NCBI GenBank assembly: GCA_003151275.1
Contig: PLXC01000070.1
Span: 1-23,969, forward strand
Direction of reading: 5' to 3'
Source of the DNA: Candidatus Melainabacteria bacterium
GTDB taxonomy: Bacteria > Cyanobacteriota > Vampirovibrionia > Obscuribacterales > Obscuribacteraceae
Length of the DNA: 23,969 bases
Positions 1 through 7,567 of the stretch are shown piece by piece (within the stretch, counting starts at the first letter, position 1; the number at the start of each line of letters is the position of its first letter). Made by a program: the position numbers and the translations under genes. The notes below the pieces were generated by a model. It was not told the DNA's origin, did no database searches, and saw only the letters and a list, made by a program, of their open reading frames with translations.

Positions 1-354
1 ACGCCCTTGCCTACTCGGCAAAAAAACTTTATCGTTTTTATCGAAGCTGAGCTTTAGTGGTTGAGCAGCATTGCCACAAATAAAGCCTTGCCAGGTTAAT
101 AACGTCGATATTTGCAACAGAGCCGCAAAAACAGCTATCGCTGTCCTTTCGGGGGAATGGGAGCAAAAACTGACACATGGAGGTTCAGACCTGCTAAGCT
201 GAACTATGGAGAAAGCTGTGACTTGTCAATTTGACTAAGTCGCGCGTTGCGCTATTTTCAACCGCTTTGCTGGCATTTATTCCCGAGCTCCGGTCAGCAT
301 TGGTGAGTAAAGCCAGTTTTCTTTCACGCATCTTAAGTGCCTGTTCAACTAATA
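1..354. other. Upstream gap without a convincing gene
   Basis: No reading frame here looks like a real protein; the longest candidates are under about 45 codons and have no recognisable composition. A weak promoter-like pair (TTGACT at 231-236, TATTTT at 253-258, 16-nt spacer) lies about 100 nt before the histidine kinase and could drive it. A short perfect hairpin (ACAGC/GCTGT with a TATC loop) sits at 131-144. I see no riboswitch or RNA gene that I can name. Confidence 0.4.
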
Positions 355-3165
355 ATGAATCACGAAAAAACTAAATTCGAACTTGAAGACTATTCACGCT
401 TGCTGGTCTCAAGCATAGCTGATTGTGCGGTTGTCACGCTTGATCTGAATGGATGCATTCTCTCTTGGAATGATGGAGCTCAACGCCTTAGCGGCTATAC
501 GTCAGAAGAGATAATAGGGCAGCACTTTTCTCGTTTTTATACCGAGAAAGATCGGGCCGCCGGCAAGCCGGATGATCACCTTGAAATTGCCAAGAGTAAG
601 GGCGATTTCGAAGATCGTGGTTGGCGAGTTCGGAAGGATGGAGAACAATTTTTTGCCAATGTCAAAACTTCAGCATTGACTGATCAAACTGGCAAACTTC
701 GTGCATTTGGGGAAGTAACTCGCGATCTAACTGTGCAGCACTTGAGTGAGCAGAAGCTCAAAGAACAGCTGGAGATCATTAACCTCACACATGAAACAAT
801 AATGATTCGTGGTCTAAACGGCGCTATCCAGTTTTGGAACAAGGGCGCTGAAGAAATGTATGGTTTCACGGAAGCGGAAGCTCTTGGACAAATATGTCAT
901 GACCTCCTTCAAACCGAATTTCCGAAGGCACGTAAAGACATTGAAGCAGAAGTTCTGGCGCAGGGACGTTGGGATGGAGAATTGATCCATAGATCACGTC
1001 GGGGTGTAGCCGTGACGGTCATGAGCAGATGGGCATTGAAGGTTGATGCGAATGGGCAACCATCATCTTTTCTGGAAATCGACAGAGACATTAACGAACG
1101 AAAAAGCGCCGAACAAAAAGGTTTGCGAGACAAAGAGGATCGTGAGCTTAGAGTCAAGGAGCGGATCATCGAGCTTGCCGCCTCAGATGAATTACTAAGT
1201 GCCAACGCCATCGAAATAGAAAGATCAGACGAAGAGCGCGAGCTTAGAGTGCAAGAACGGATCGTTGAACTTGCTGCCTCAGATGAATTACTCCGTTCCA
1301 AAACTATGGAGATAGAAAGATCAGATGAGGAGCGCGAGCTTAGAGTTCAGGAGCGAATCATTGAGCTGGCCGCCTCTGATGAATTACTAAGTGCCAACGC
1401 GATCGAAATAGAAAGATCAGACGAGGAGCGCGAGCTCAGAGTTCAAGAGCGGATCGTTGAACTTGCTGCCTCAGAGAAATTACTCCGTTCCAAAACCATG
1501 GAGATAGAAAGATCAGACGAGGAGCGGGAGCTGAGAGTTCAGGAGCGAATCGTTGAGCTGGCCGCCTCTGAAGAATTACTCCGTTCCAAAACGCTTGAGA
1601 TAGAAAGATCAGACGAGGAGCGAGAGCTTAGAGTCAAGGAGCGATTCATTGAGCTTGCTGCCTCAGAAGAATTACTCCGTTCCAAAACTCTTGAGATAGA
1701 GAAATCAGATGAGGAGCGGGAGCTTAGAGTTCAGGAGCGAATCGTCGAGCTTGCTGCCTCTGAAGAATTACTCCGTTCCAAAACGCTTGAGCTAGAAAAA
1801 TCAGATGAGGAGCGGGAGCTTAGAGTTCAGGAGCGAATCGTCGAGCTTGCTGCCTCAGAAGAATTACTTCGTTCCAAAACGCTTGAGCTAGAAAAATCAG
1901 ATGAGGAGCGGGAGCTTAGGGTTCAGGAGCGAATCGTTGAGCTTGCTGCCTCTGAAAAATTACTCCGTTCCAAAACGCTTGAGATAGAAAAATCAGATGA
2001 GGAGCGGGAGCTTAGGGTTCAGGAGCGAATCATTGAACTTGCCGCCTCTGAAAAATTACTCCGTTCCAAGACGCTTGAGATAGAAAAATCAGATGAGGAG
2101 CGGGAGCTTAGGGTTCAGGAGCGAATCATTGAACTTGCCGCCTCTGAAAAATTACTCCGTTCCAAAGTGATGGAGATAGAAAAATCGGACGAGGAGCGGG
2201 AGCTTAGAGTCCAAGAGCGAATAGTTGAGCTTGCCGCCTCTGAAAAATTACTCCGTTCCAAAGTGATGGAGATAGAAAAATCGGATGAGGAGCGGGAGCT
2301 TAGAGTCCAGGAGCGAATAGTTGAGCTTGCCGCCTCTGAAAAATTACTCCGTTCCAAAGTGATGGAGATAGAAAGATCAGATAAAGAGAGGGAGCTTAGG
2401 GTCCAAGAGCGAATCGTCGAGCTCGCTGCCTCAGAAGAATTACTTCGTTCCAAAGTGATGGAGCTAGAAAGATCAAACGAGGAGCTTCAACAATTCGCCT
2501 ATGTCTGTTCGCACGATCTCCAAGAACCACTGCGTGTGATTGCCAATTACACCCAACTGTTATCGAGACGCTACAAGGGTCAAATCGACGACAAGGCGGA
2601 TACATTCATCGCCTTTGCAGTTGACGCCTCGAAACGAATGCAGGACCTCATAAACGACCTGCTTGCATACAGTCGCTTGCAAACGATAGTCAGAAGTTTT
2701 GATTCAGTAAATTGCATGCAAGTAGTTGAGATGGCGCTGGCTAATTTGGAGATATTACTGACGGAGACTGGTGCCACCGTTCACTATGATTCACTACCAA
2801 TAGTTGAAGGCGACCAGTCGCAATTGTTGCAACTTTTTCAGAATCTGATCAGCAATGCACTCAAGTTTCGTTCAAAAGAAGCGGTAGTCATTGATATCTC
2901 AGCGCGGCAAGATGACGGGTCGTGGCTCTTTGCTGTGCGCGACAATGGCATCGGCTTCGACATGCAATTTGAGGACAGAATCTTTCTCATTTTTCAAAGG
3001 CTACATACTAAGGAGGAATACTCAGGCAGCGGAATTGGACTGGCAGTCTGCAAAAAGATCGTGTTGAGGCACGGCGGACGAATCTGGGTTGAATCTGAAT
3101 TAGGCAAAGGCGCGATATTCTTTTTCACTATCCCGGCCTTGATATCGGAAAGCCAACATGGATAA
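355..3165 (+). CDS. Soluble PAS-PAS sensor histidine kinase with 14 tandem 32-residue coiled-coil repeats
   Basis: This is a sensor kinase that should autophosphorylate on histidine and pass the phosphate to a response regulator. Counted from the ATG at 355 (936 residues), two PAS domains lie at about 12-125 and 136-248, each with a WN-x-GA motif. Residues 264-711 are 14 consecutive copies of one 32-residue charged helical unit. A HisKA domain follows, with the phospho-acceptor His720 in SHDLQEPLR, then a HATPase domain with DNGIGF at 863 and GSGIG at 891-895. No membrane segment or signal peptide is visible, so it is probably cytoplasmic. An in-frame GTG at 337 would add six residues; neither start has a good ribosome binding site, and I prefer the ATG. 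Its stop lies 8 nt inside the next gene, a response regulator, so the two are probably cotranscribed and coupled. The sensed signal cannot be read from the sequence. Confidence 0.93.
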   Translation: MNHEKTKFELEDYSRLLVSSIADCAVVTLDLNGCILSWNDGAQRLSGYTSEEIIGQHFSRFYTEKDRAAGKPDDHLEIAKSKGDFEDRGWRVRKDGEQFFANVKTSALTDQTGKLRAFGEVTRDLTVQHLSEQKLKEQLEIINLTHETIMIRGLNGAIQFWNKGAEEMYGFTEAEALGQICHDLLQTEFPKARKDIEAEVLAQGRWDGELIHRSRRGVAVTVMSRWALKVDANGQPSSFLEIDRDINERKSAEQKGLRDKEDRELRVKERIIELAASDELLSANAIEIERSDEERELRVQERIVELAASDELLRSKTMEIERSDEERELRVQERIIELAASDELLSANAIEIERSDEERELRVQERIVELAASEKLLRSKTMEIERSDEERELRVQERIVELAASEELLRSKTLEIERSDEERELRVKERFIELAASEELLRSKTLEIEKSDEERELRVQERIVELAASEELLRSKTLELEKSDEERELRVQERIVELAASEELLRSKTLELEKSDEERELRVQERIVELAASEKLLRSKTLEIEKSDEERELRVQERIIELAASEKLLRSKTLEIEKSDEERELRVQERIIELAASEKLLRSKVMEIEKSDEERELRVQERIVELAASEKLLRSKVMEIEKSDEERELRVQERIVELAASEKLLRSKVMEIERSDKERELRVQERIVELAASEELLRSKVMELERSNEELQQFAYVCSHDLQEPLRVIANYTQLLSRRYKGQIDDKADTFIAFAVDASKRMQDLINDLLAYSRLQTIVRSFDSVNCMQVVEMALANLEILLTETGATVHYDSLPIVEGDQSQLLQLFQNLISNALKFRSKEAVVIDISARQDDGSWLFAVRDNGIGFDMQFEDRIFLIFQRLHTKEEYSGSGIGLAVCKKIVLRHGGRIWVESELGKGAIFFFTIPALISESQHG
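1144..2487 (+). repeat. 14 tandem 96-bp repeats coding for a 32-residue coiled-coil unit
   Basis: Repeat starts fall at 1144, 1240, 1336 and every 96 bp to 2392, with no gap or frame change. Each unit begins ELRV[QK]ER and carries the conserved cores ELAAS and, in most copies, LLRSK followed by an E-[IL]-E-[RK]-S-D-E-E-R end. Copies 1 and 3 share the variant SANAIEIERS, copies 7 and 8 are identical as protein, and copies 11-14 share SKVME, so the array grew by stepwise duplication. Thirty-two residues equals three heptads plus one hendecad, which suits a long, slightly unwound coiled coil. The last copy ends ERSNEEL and runs directly into the HisKA helix. Confidence 0.95.
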
Positions 3166-3598
3166 AACTATCAAAGTATTGCTTGTGGAAGACAGTATTG
3201 CCGATGCAACATTGATCCAAGAAATCTTTTTTGACGAAAACATTGCCGTTCAACTCCATGTCGTTAGAGACGGTTTCGAGGCTATGGATTTCTTGCAGAT
3301 GAAGGGACAATACACTGACTCAGTTAGACCTGATCTCGTTATTCTTGACCTCAATATGCCAAAGAAAGATGGTCGAGAACTCCTGTACGAAATGAAAAAT
3401 ATTCCTCATCTGAAGTCGATTCCAGTAATCATTTTGACGACGTCTCAGGCTGAAGAAGACATAGTGCGCAGTTACGCTCTAAACGCGAGCTGTTACTTAA
3501 TTAAGCCGATCGAGCTTAGTCATTTTACTAAGCTTGTCAAATTCATCAATGATTTCTGGTTTACTTCTGTTAAATACCCATCAAAAGATTCACAATAA
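3158..3598 (+). CDS. Single-domain response regulator, Rcp1-like
   Basis: This 146-residue protein is a lone receiver domain without an output domain. The acidic pair E11-D12, the phospho-acceptor D64 in LVILDLNMPKKDG, the switch threonine at 94-95 (ILTTS) and K116 in LIKP are all present, so it should be phosphorylatable. The sequence style is that of Rcp1-type regulators, which partner phytochromes and PAS kinases in cyanobacteria and relatives. Its ATG overlaps the end of the upstream kinase gene by 8 nt, with a GGAAAG-type ribosome binding site inside that gene. The kinase is therefore the likely phosphodonor. With no DNA-binding or enzymatic domain, it must act through protein contacts or as part of a phosphorelay. 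Confidence 0.93.
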   Translation: MDKTIKVLLVEDSIADATLIQEIFFDENIAVQLHVVRDGFEAMDFLQMKGQYTDSVRPDLVILDLNMPKKDGRELLYEMKNIPHLKSIPVIILTTSQAEEDIVRSYALNASCYLIKPIELSHFTKLVKFINDFWFTSVKYPSKDSQ

Positions 3599-3656
3599 TG
3601 TTGTATGTTTTGCGAGTCTCTAGGTAATGTGCGTCCTTGAGTCCTCCATTTTTCGA

Positions 3657-5849
3657 TTAAGGAGACTCGGTTCTACGATTGAGGAAAGATGCCTGACTGC
3701 TGATTGAATCTTCTGTCTTCATTCTGCTGCGTTTGTATTTTCCATCGGACATCATGTATCTAGCTTTGACCGAATCGTTCAAATAAATGTGCAGAATGTC
3801 TTCCCGGATGTGCCGAGCCAGTCTGGGATCCTCAACTGGAAAGAGCACTTCAACTCTTCTATCCAAATTGCGAGGCATCAGGTCTGCGCTGCCAAGAAAA
3901 ATTTCTTCTGCGCCACCATTTCGGAAGTAGAAGATGCGGCTGTGTTCTAGAAAGCGTCCAAGTACACTGGTGACGTTGATGTTCTCACTGATGCCTTTAA
4001 TTTTGGGACGCAAGCAGCAGACGCCGCGAACAATCAAGTCGATAATAACTCCAGCTTGTGATGCCTCATAGAGGAGCTTGATTATCTGATCATCCACAAG
4101 AGCATTGAATTTGAAGATCAAATGTCCTTGTTCACCATTGCGCTGGTGATCGATTTCTCGTTTGATTAATGTCACCAAACGCTCACGCAAATTAATTGGT
4201 GCCACCAATAATTTTCGATAATCGCGCTTTGCCGAATATCCTGTCAAATAGTTGAACAGGTCTGTGACGTCTGAACCGATTTCGTCGTCACAAGTCAGTA
4301 AGCCAATATCTGTGTACAGGTGGGCGGTGACTGGGTTGTAGTTGCCGGTGCCGAGGTGCACATAGCGGCGAATTGCTTCACCTTCTTTGCGAACCACTAA
4401 CGCTACCTTGCTGTGGATTTTTAGCCCTTGCAAGCCGTAAACAATGTGAACGCCTTCGCGTTCCAGCGCTTTTGCCCATTCAATATTACTTTCTTCGTCA
4501 AATCTTGCTTTCAGCTCAACAAGCACGGCGACTTGCTTTCCGTTTGACATCGCCTCAAGTAAGGCTTCTACAACTGGCGAGTTTTTGCCGACCCGATACA
4601 AAGTCATTTTGATTGCGAGCACTGACGGATCTTTCGCTGCAACATTTAAAAAGTTGATCACCGGTTGGAAAGAATCGAACGGATGATGCAAGAGAATGTC
4701 TCTGCGTCGTATCGCCGAAAAGGTATCTTCTTCCTGCAAGTCTGGATTGAGTACTGCTGGTATGTTCGGCAGAAACGGCACATCTTTCAAATCAGGACGA
4801 TCAAGCGACGAAATATATTTCAAGCTGCTCAGCGGGAAGCGACCTTGAATTTGATAAACATCGGTTGCATCGATTTCGAGATTGCTCATCAAGATTTCGA
4901 GAATTCTGTCAGGGGTCGATTCGTCCACAGTCAGTTTGACGACATCGCCAAATCGACGCTGACGAATACCTTCTTCTGTTGTTTCGAGCAGATCTTCCGC
5001 TTCCCATTCTTGTATTTCAACTTCGGCATCCCGAGTAACGTGGAACGGATGGAATTCAAGTACTTGCATACCGGGAAAGAGTGCTTGCAGATGTGCACTG
5101 ATCAGCTCATCGAGCCACATGTAGGACTGAGGTCGAACCGACGACGGGATCCGATTTGCCATCAAAGATGGTTTATCGACAGAAATAAGTTGCGGCAAAC
5201 TATCGGGAATTTTTACACGTGCAAATCGTTCTTCACCCTTGGTGTCTCGAATCAGCACGGCAAGATTCAAACTCAAATTGGATATATGAGGGAAAGGATG
5301 TCCCGGATCGAACGCCAGTGGCGTCAGTACTGGAAAAATATTCTGCAAGAAGTACGCTTGCATTTCGATGCGCTGGTCGTCGGTCAAATCAGGATATTCC
5401 AAGATTCGAACTTCTGCGCGTTCAAGCTCGGGCATCAAAGTTTCACGCAAATAATGGTGCGCTTCGTTCATCAACTTAGTAACTTCAGTTTTCACTGACT
5501 TAAGTTGATCGCTTGGAAGTAATCCATCTGGACCAGCGCTTACGGTGCCAGACTCGATTTGGCGTTTTAAACCGGCGACACGCACCATGAAGAATTCATC
5601 CATGTTGGATCCGACAATGGATAAGAACTTGAAGCGTTCGAGTAGCGGATTGCCAGTGTCTTGCGTCTCTTCAAGTACGCGCCATTGGAACTCAAGCAGA
5701 CTAAGTTCTCGGTTGAAATAAAGGCTGGGGTCGTCTAAAGAAGGCAATACAACGGCTTCAGCCTCATCTGAGGCTAGATTATTCGGATTGGTTGTAGTCA
5801 CATGCGCGAGTTCATTCTCGGCGGTCTTGGATGTGTGTTGCGGAGCCAT
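3657..5849 (-). CDS. ppk1: Polyphosphate kinase 1
   Basis: Polyphosphate kinase reversibly moves the terminal phosphate of ATP onto a growing inorganic polyphosphate chain. The 730-residue length is usual for the family. The N-terminal domain is recognised by FNRELSLLEF (about 45-54) and the SNMDEFFMVRVAGLK block (81-95). The catalytic histidine is H479 in GLKIHSK, and a second conserved histidine is H636 in FLEHSRIFYF; both sit 44 residues beyond their E. coli counterparts (H435 and H592), owing to a longer N-terminus. The gene runs towards the response regulator gene and is divergent from 6101. I see no exopolyphosphatase next to it. The roughly 40-residue N-terminal extension is low in complexity. 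I looked for phosphate-box direct repeats upstream and found none I would defend. Confidence 0.97.
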   Translation of the reverse strand: MAPQHTSKTAENELAHVTTTNPNNLASDEAEAVVLPSLDDPSLYFNRELSLLEFQWRVLEETQDTGNPLLERFKFLSIVGSNMDEFFMVRVAGLKRQIESGTVSAGPDGLLPSDQLKSVKTEVTKLMNEAHHYLRETLMPELERAEVRILEYPDLTDDQRIEMQAYFLQNIFPVLTPLAFDPGHPFPHISNLSLNLAVLIRDTKGEERFARVKIPDSLPQLISVDKPSLMANRIPSSVRPQSYMWLDELISAHLQALFPGMQVLEFHPFHVTRDAEVEIQEWEAEDLLETTEEGIRQRRFGDVVKLTVDESTPDRILEILMSNLEIDATDVYQIQGRFPLSSLKYISSLDRPDLKDVPFLPNIPAVLNPDLQEEDTFSAIRRRDILLHHPFDSFQPVINFLNVAAKDPSVLAIKMTLYRVGKNSPVVEALLEAMSNGKQVAVLVELKARFDEESNIEWAKALEREGVHIVYGLQGLKIHSKVALVVRKEGEAIRRYVHLGTGNYNPVTAHLYTDIGLLTCDDEIGSDVTDLFNYLTGYSAKRDYRKLLVAPINLRERLVTLIKREIDHQRNGEQGHLIFKFNALVDDQIIKLLYEASQAGVIIDLIVRGVCCLRPKIKGISENINVTSVLGRFLEHSRIFYFRNGGAEEIFLGSADLMPRNLDRRVEVLFPVEDPRLARHIREDILHIYLNDSVKARYMMSDGKYKRSRMKTEDSISSQASFLNRRTESP

Positions 5850-6100
5850 AGTCTAGATTGTCCACCTGATAAGCCTCAATTGGCAACCCCTTGGAATGAA
5901 GTTAAACACCACTGTCGCCTACAGATTCAAACAAACTCAGCTGTAGAGCGTCGTTTTGAACAGTTTCCTGACTTGCGAGATCAATTTCAGTTTGCACTTG
6001 CCCATAACTAATTAAGTTAACATATCCTAGGATAGCCAGCGCGCCCAAAGGTCTGCAGCAGGGGGCATCACCCATCGGTTCTAGCGGTACGGAAATTCCG

Positions 6101-6859
6101 ATGACTTACACGGATTTGTTGAATATTGCAGGAACGATGCTGTCACTTGATGGCTGGGTGCTCGCTGCGTATATGTTTCTTGCCGCTCTGATCGCCGCCG
6201 CCATGGGTCTCAAGGCAAAATCAGGAGAATTTTTCTTCCTCTGGTTTCTGGGGTTAATCCTGGCATTTCTCGGACCGGCATATGCAGACACCGTAATCCA
6301 GGCGCGCTTTCCATATGTCTTCATTTTCTGTTTCGGCATCGTCGGAGTGGGATTGGCATTTTTGGGCTTTATTGCAATTTGCTTTGCTCCTTCAATTTTT
6401 GCTTTTATGTTCAAGACAACAGGTAGACGGTTGTTGCTCGTAGCCAATCTGGCAATGGTTTTTCCTTTTGGGCCGGTTATTCTTTTCTATTTTGCATTGA
6501 GGGATTACAAGAAAGCACTTGCCACTATTCCTGGTGCGTCACCTGACCAGCCGTCTGTGATCACTTCCGCAGCTCCGAGTCAGACCCCAGCTGCAACATC
6601 CAATCCAGAAGTGACGATCGAGTCAGACTCCGCTGCAATTTCAGGAGAGAATCCGGAATTGAGCGTTGCTACGGACAAGAATTCGCTTTCCCAAAAGCCC
6701 GAAACGGTTGTTGAAAGTGGCGCTTCCGAGGATCTCAAAACGGCTGTTGAAAGTGGCGATTCCCAGGATCCGAAAATTGCTGTTGAGAGTACCGACTCCA
6801 CGGATCCCGAAACCGCTGGTGAGAGTGGCGTCCAGAAGACTGAGAGTGCCGATTCTTAG
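6101..6859 (+). CDS. Small integral membrane protein with repeated acidic C-terminal tail
   Basis: I do not recognise the family of this 252-residue protein. About four hydrophobic segments (roughly 18-36, 44-62, 70-96 and 110-132) fill the first half. From about residue 145 the protein changes to a Ser/Glu/Pro-rich, probably disordered tail. Within the tail, about four copies of a 12-residue unit of the form AVES-x-DS-x-DP (DNA period 36 bp) occupy roughly 202-247. GGAA ahead of the ATG at 6101 may serve as ribosome binding site. A transporter-like gene starts 39 nt downstream, so the two may form an operon. The side of the membrane that carries the tail cannot be decided from the sequence. 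Confidence 0.8.
   Translation: MTYTDLLNIAGTMLSLDGWVLAAYMFLAALIAAAMGLKAKSGEFFFLWFLGLILAFLGPAYADTVIQARFPYVFIFCFGIVGVGLAFLGFIAICFAPSIFAFMFKTTGRRLLLVANLAMVFPFGPVILFYFALRDYKKALATIPGASPDQPSVITSAAPSQTPAATSNPEVTIESDSAAISGENPELSVATDKNSLSQKPETVVESGASEDLKTAVESGDSQDPKIAVESTDSTDPETAGESGVQKTESADS
6707..6840 (+). repeat. 36-bp coding minisatellite, about 4 copies
   Basis: The tail of the membrane protein contains direct repeats at a 36-bp spacing. Each copy starts with a form of GCTGTTGAAAGTGGC and continues to a GGATC-containing end. Copies differ at several positions but keep the reading frame, giving a repeated ES-x-DS-x-DP pattern in the protein. Confidence 0.75.
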
Positions 6860-6898
6860 GAGCCCTAGATTGCTAAAAATCCCTGTCGGAGACAACAA

Positions 6899-7339
6899 GT
6901 GCAGATATTCTACTTTTTGCTAGCTATTGGCGCTGGTTCCATGTCTACGTTGCAGGCTGGAATTAATTCACAGCTGAAGTTGACAGTTGGGCCGCTGTGG
7001 GCAGTTTGTGTGTCGCTCGCTGTAAGCGTAATGCTAACCGCTGTTGTTCTATTGGTTGTCCGAGTCCCCATGCCGGATCGCACATTGGTCGCAAGTGCGC
7101 CTCCCTGGGTCTGGACTGGTGGCATATTCGGTATCATATTCGTGCTTGCGGGGACTGTCCTTGCCCCGAAACTTGGAGCCAGCCCTTACACAGCCGCGAT
7201 TATCGCCGGGCAGCTGATTTGTTCGGTATTGCTCGATCAGTTCGGAATTGTAGGATTTGCGAAACATTCCATTAATTTGGAAAGATTATTGGGAATAATG
7301 CTATTAACCGCAGGAGTTCTGCTGATTCGGCAATCCTGA
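6899..7339 (+). CDS. DMT-superfamily transporter of the YdcZ (DUF606) type
   Basis: This 146-residue protein is almost wholly hydrophobic, with about five predicted membrane helices, the usual size of a YdcZ/DUF606 half-transporter. The N-terminal pattern AGSMSTLQAGINSQL and the later APKLGAS and ALIIAGQL-like segment (here TAAIIAGQLICS) are typical of the family. Such proteins resemble half of an EamA transporter and are thought to act as dimers; the substrate is unknown. The start is GTG at 6899, supported by a GGAG ribosome binding site about 8 nt ahead. It lies 39 nt after the acidic-tailed membrane protein and is probably cotranscribed with it. Confidence 0.88.
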   Translation: MQIFYFLLAIGAGSMSTLQAGINSQLKLTVGPLWAVCVSLAVSVMLTAVVLLVVRVPMPDRTLVASAPPWVWTGGIFGIIFVLAGTVLAPKLGASPYTAAIIAGQLICSVLLDQFGIVGFAKHSINLERLLGIMLLTAGVLLIRQS

Positions 7340-7378
7340 TCTCGAATCTCGGTGCTGCTGAGGCTTATCGGCCTTCTT

Positions 7379-7407
7379 TTGACATCTGCGTCTATTTATG
7401 ACATAAT
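7379..7407 (+). promoter_or_regulatory. Near-consensus sigma-70 promoter for the DEAD-box helicase
   Basis: A perfect -35 box TTGACA (7379-7384) and a -10 box CATAAT (7402-7407) are separated by exactly 17 nt. Transcription would begin near 7414, giving an untranslated leader of about 150 nt before the TTG start at 7568. It is the best-looking promoter in the window. Confidence 0.75.
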
Positions 7408-7435
7408 TTCGTAGATTGTTCATCAACGCCGATCC

Positions 7436-7543
7436 ATGGGCGACGATTGGACGACCTGCGATACCTGTGCTTGTTGCCGGGTAGCCAGAGTGCAGGGGGC
7501 TTTGATCAGAGCCAATACACCTCAAAGAAAAATCGGCTATTGA
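7436..7543 (+). CDS. Possible cysteine-rich leader peptide, 35 aa
   Basis: Inside the helicase leader, an ATG at 7436 opens a 35-codon frame ending at TGA 7541-7543, 24 nt before the helicase start. Four cysteines cluster in CDTCACC near its beginning. I see no strong ribosome binding site and no relative, so it may be chance. It is listed because a small frame within a long leader of an RNA helicase gene could take part in control of that gene. Confidence 0.2.
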   Translation: MGDDWTTCDTCACCRVARVQGALIRANTPQRKIGY

Positions 7544-7567
7544 GCCTGTTGAACCAAGGATTAAACA

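Noticed and set aside
1..40. Terminator at the left edge (TTGCC/GGCAA hairpin)
   Set aside because: The stem is only 5 bp and is followed by A, not T, on the strand where it would matter; on the other strand the T run precedes the stem.
909..2453. Minus-strand Ser-rich open frames inside the histidine kinase repeats
   Set aside because: They are mirror images of the repeat array: the 96-bp period leaves the antisense frame open. The plus frame has intact domains on both sides.
1144..2487. CRISPR array or noncoding satellite
   Set aside because: The repeats are directly adjacent without spacers and continue the reading frame of the kinase.
3639..3668. Hairpin between the response regulator and ppk as a shared terminator
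   Set aside because: The arms are short with a bulge and there is no T run following the stem on either strand.
4665..5498. A 277-codon plus-strand open frame antisense to polyphosphate kinase
   Set aside because: It lies wholly inside a highly conserved gene on the other strand, has no recognisable domain and no ribosome binding site.
5850..6100. Phosphate-responsive box upstream of ppk
   Set aside because: TTAA-containing stretches such as GTTAAACACC and TTAAGTTAAC are present, but I cannot find the spaced direct repeats such a box requires.
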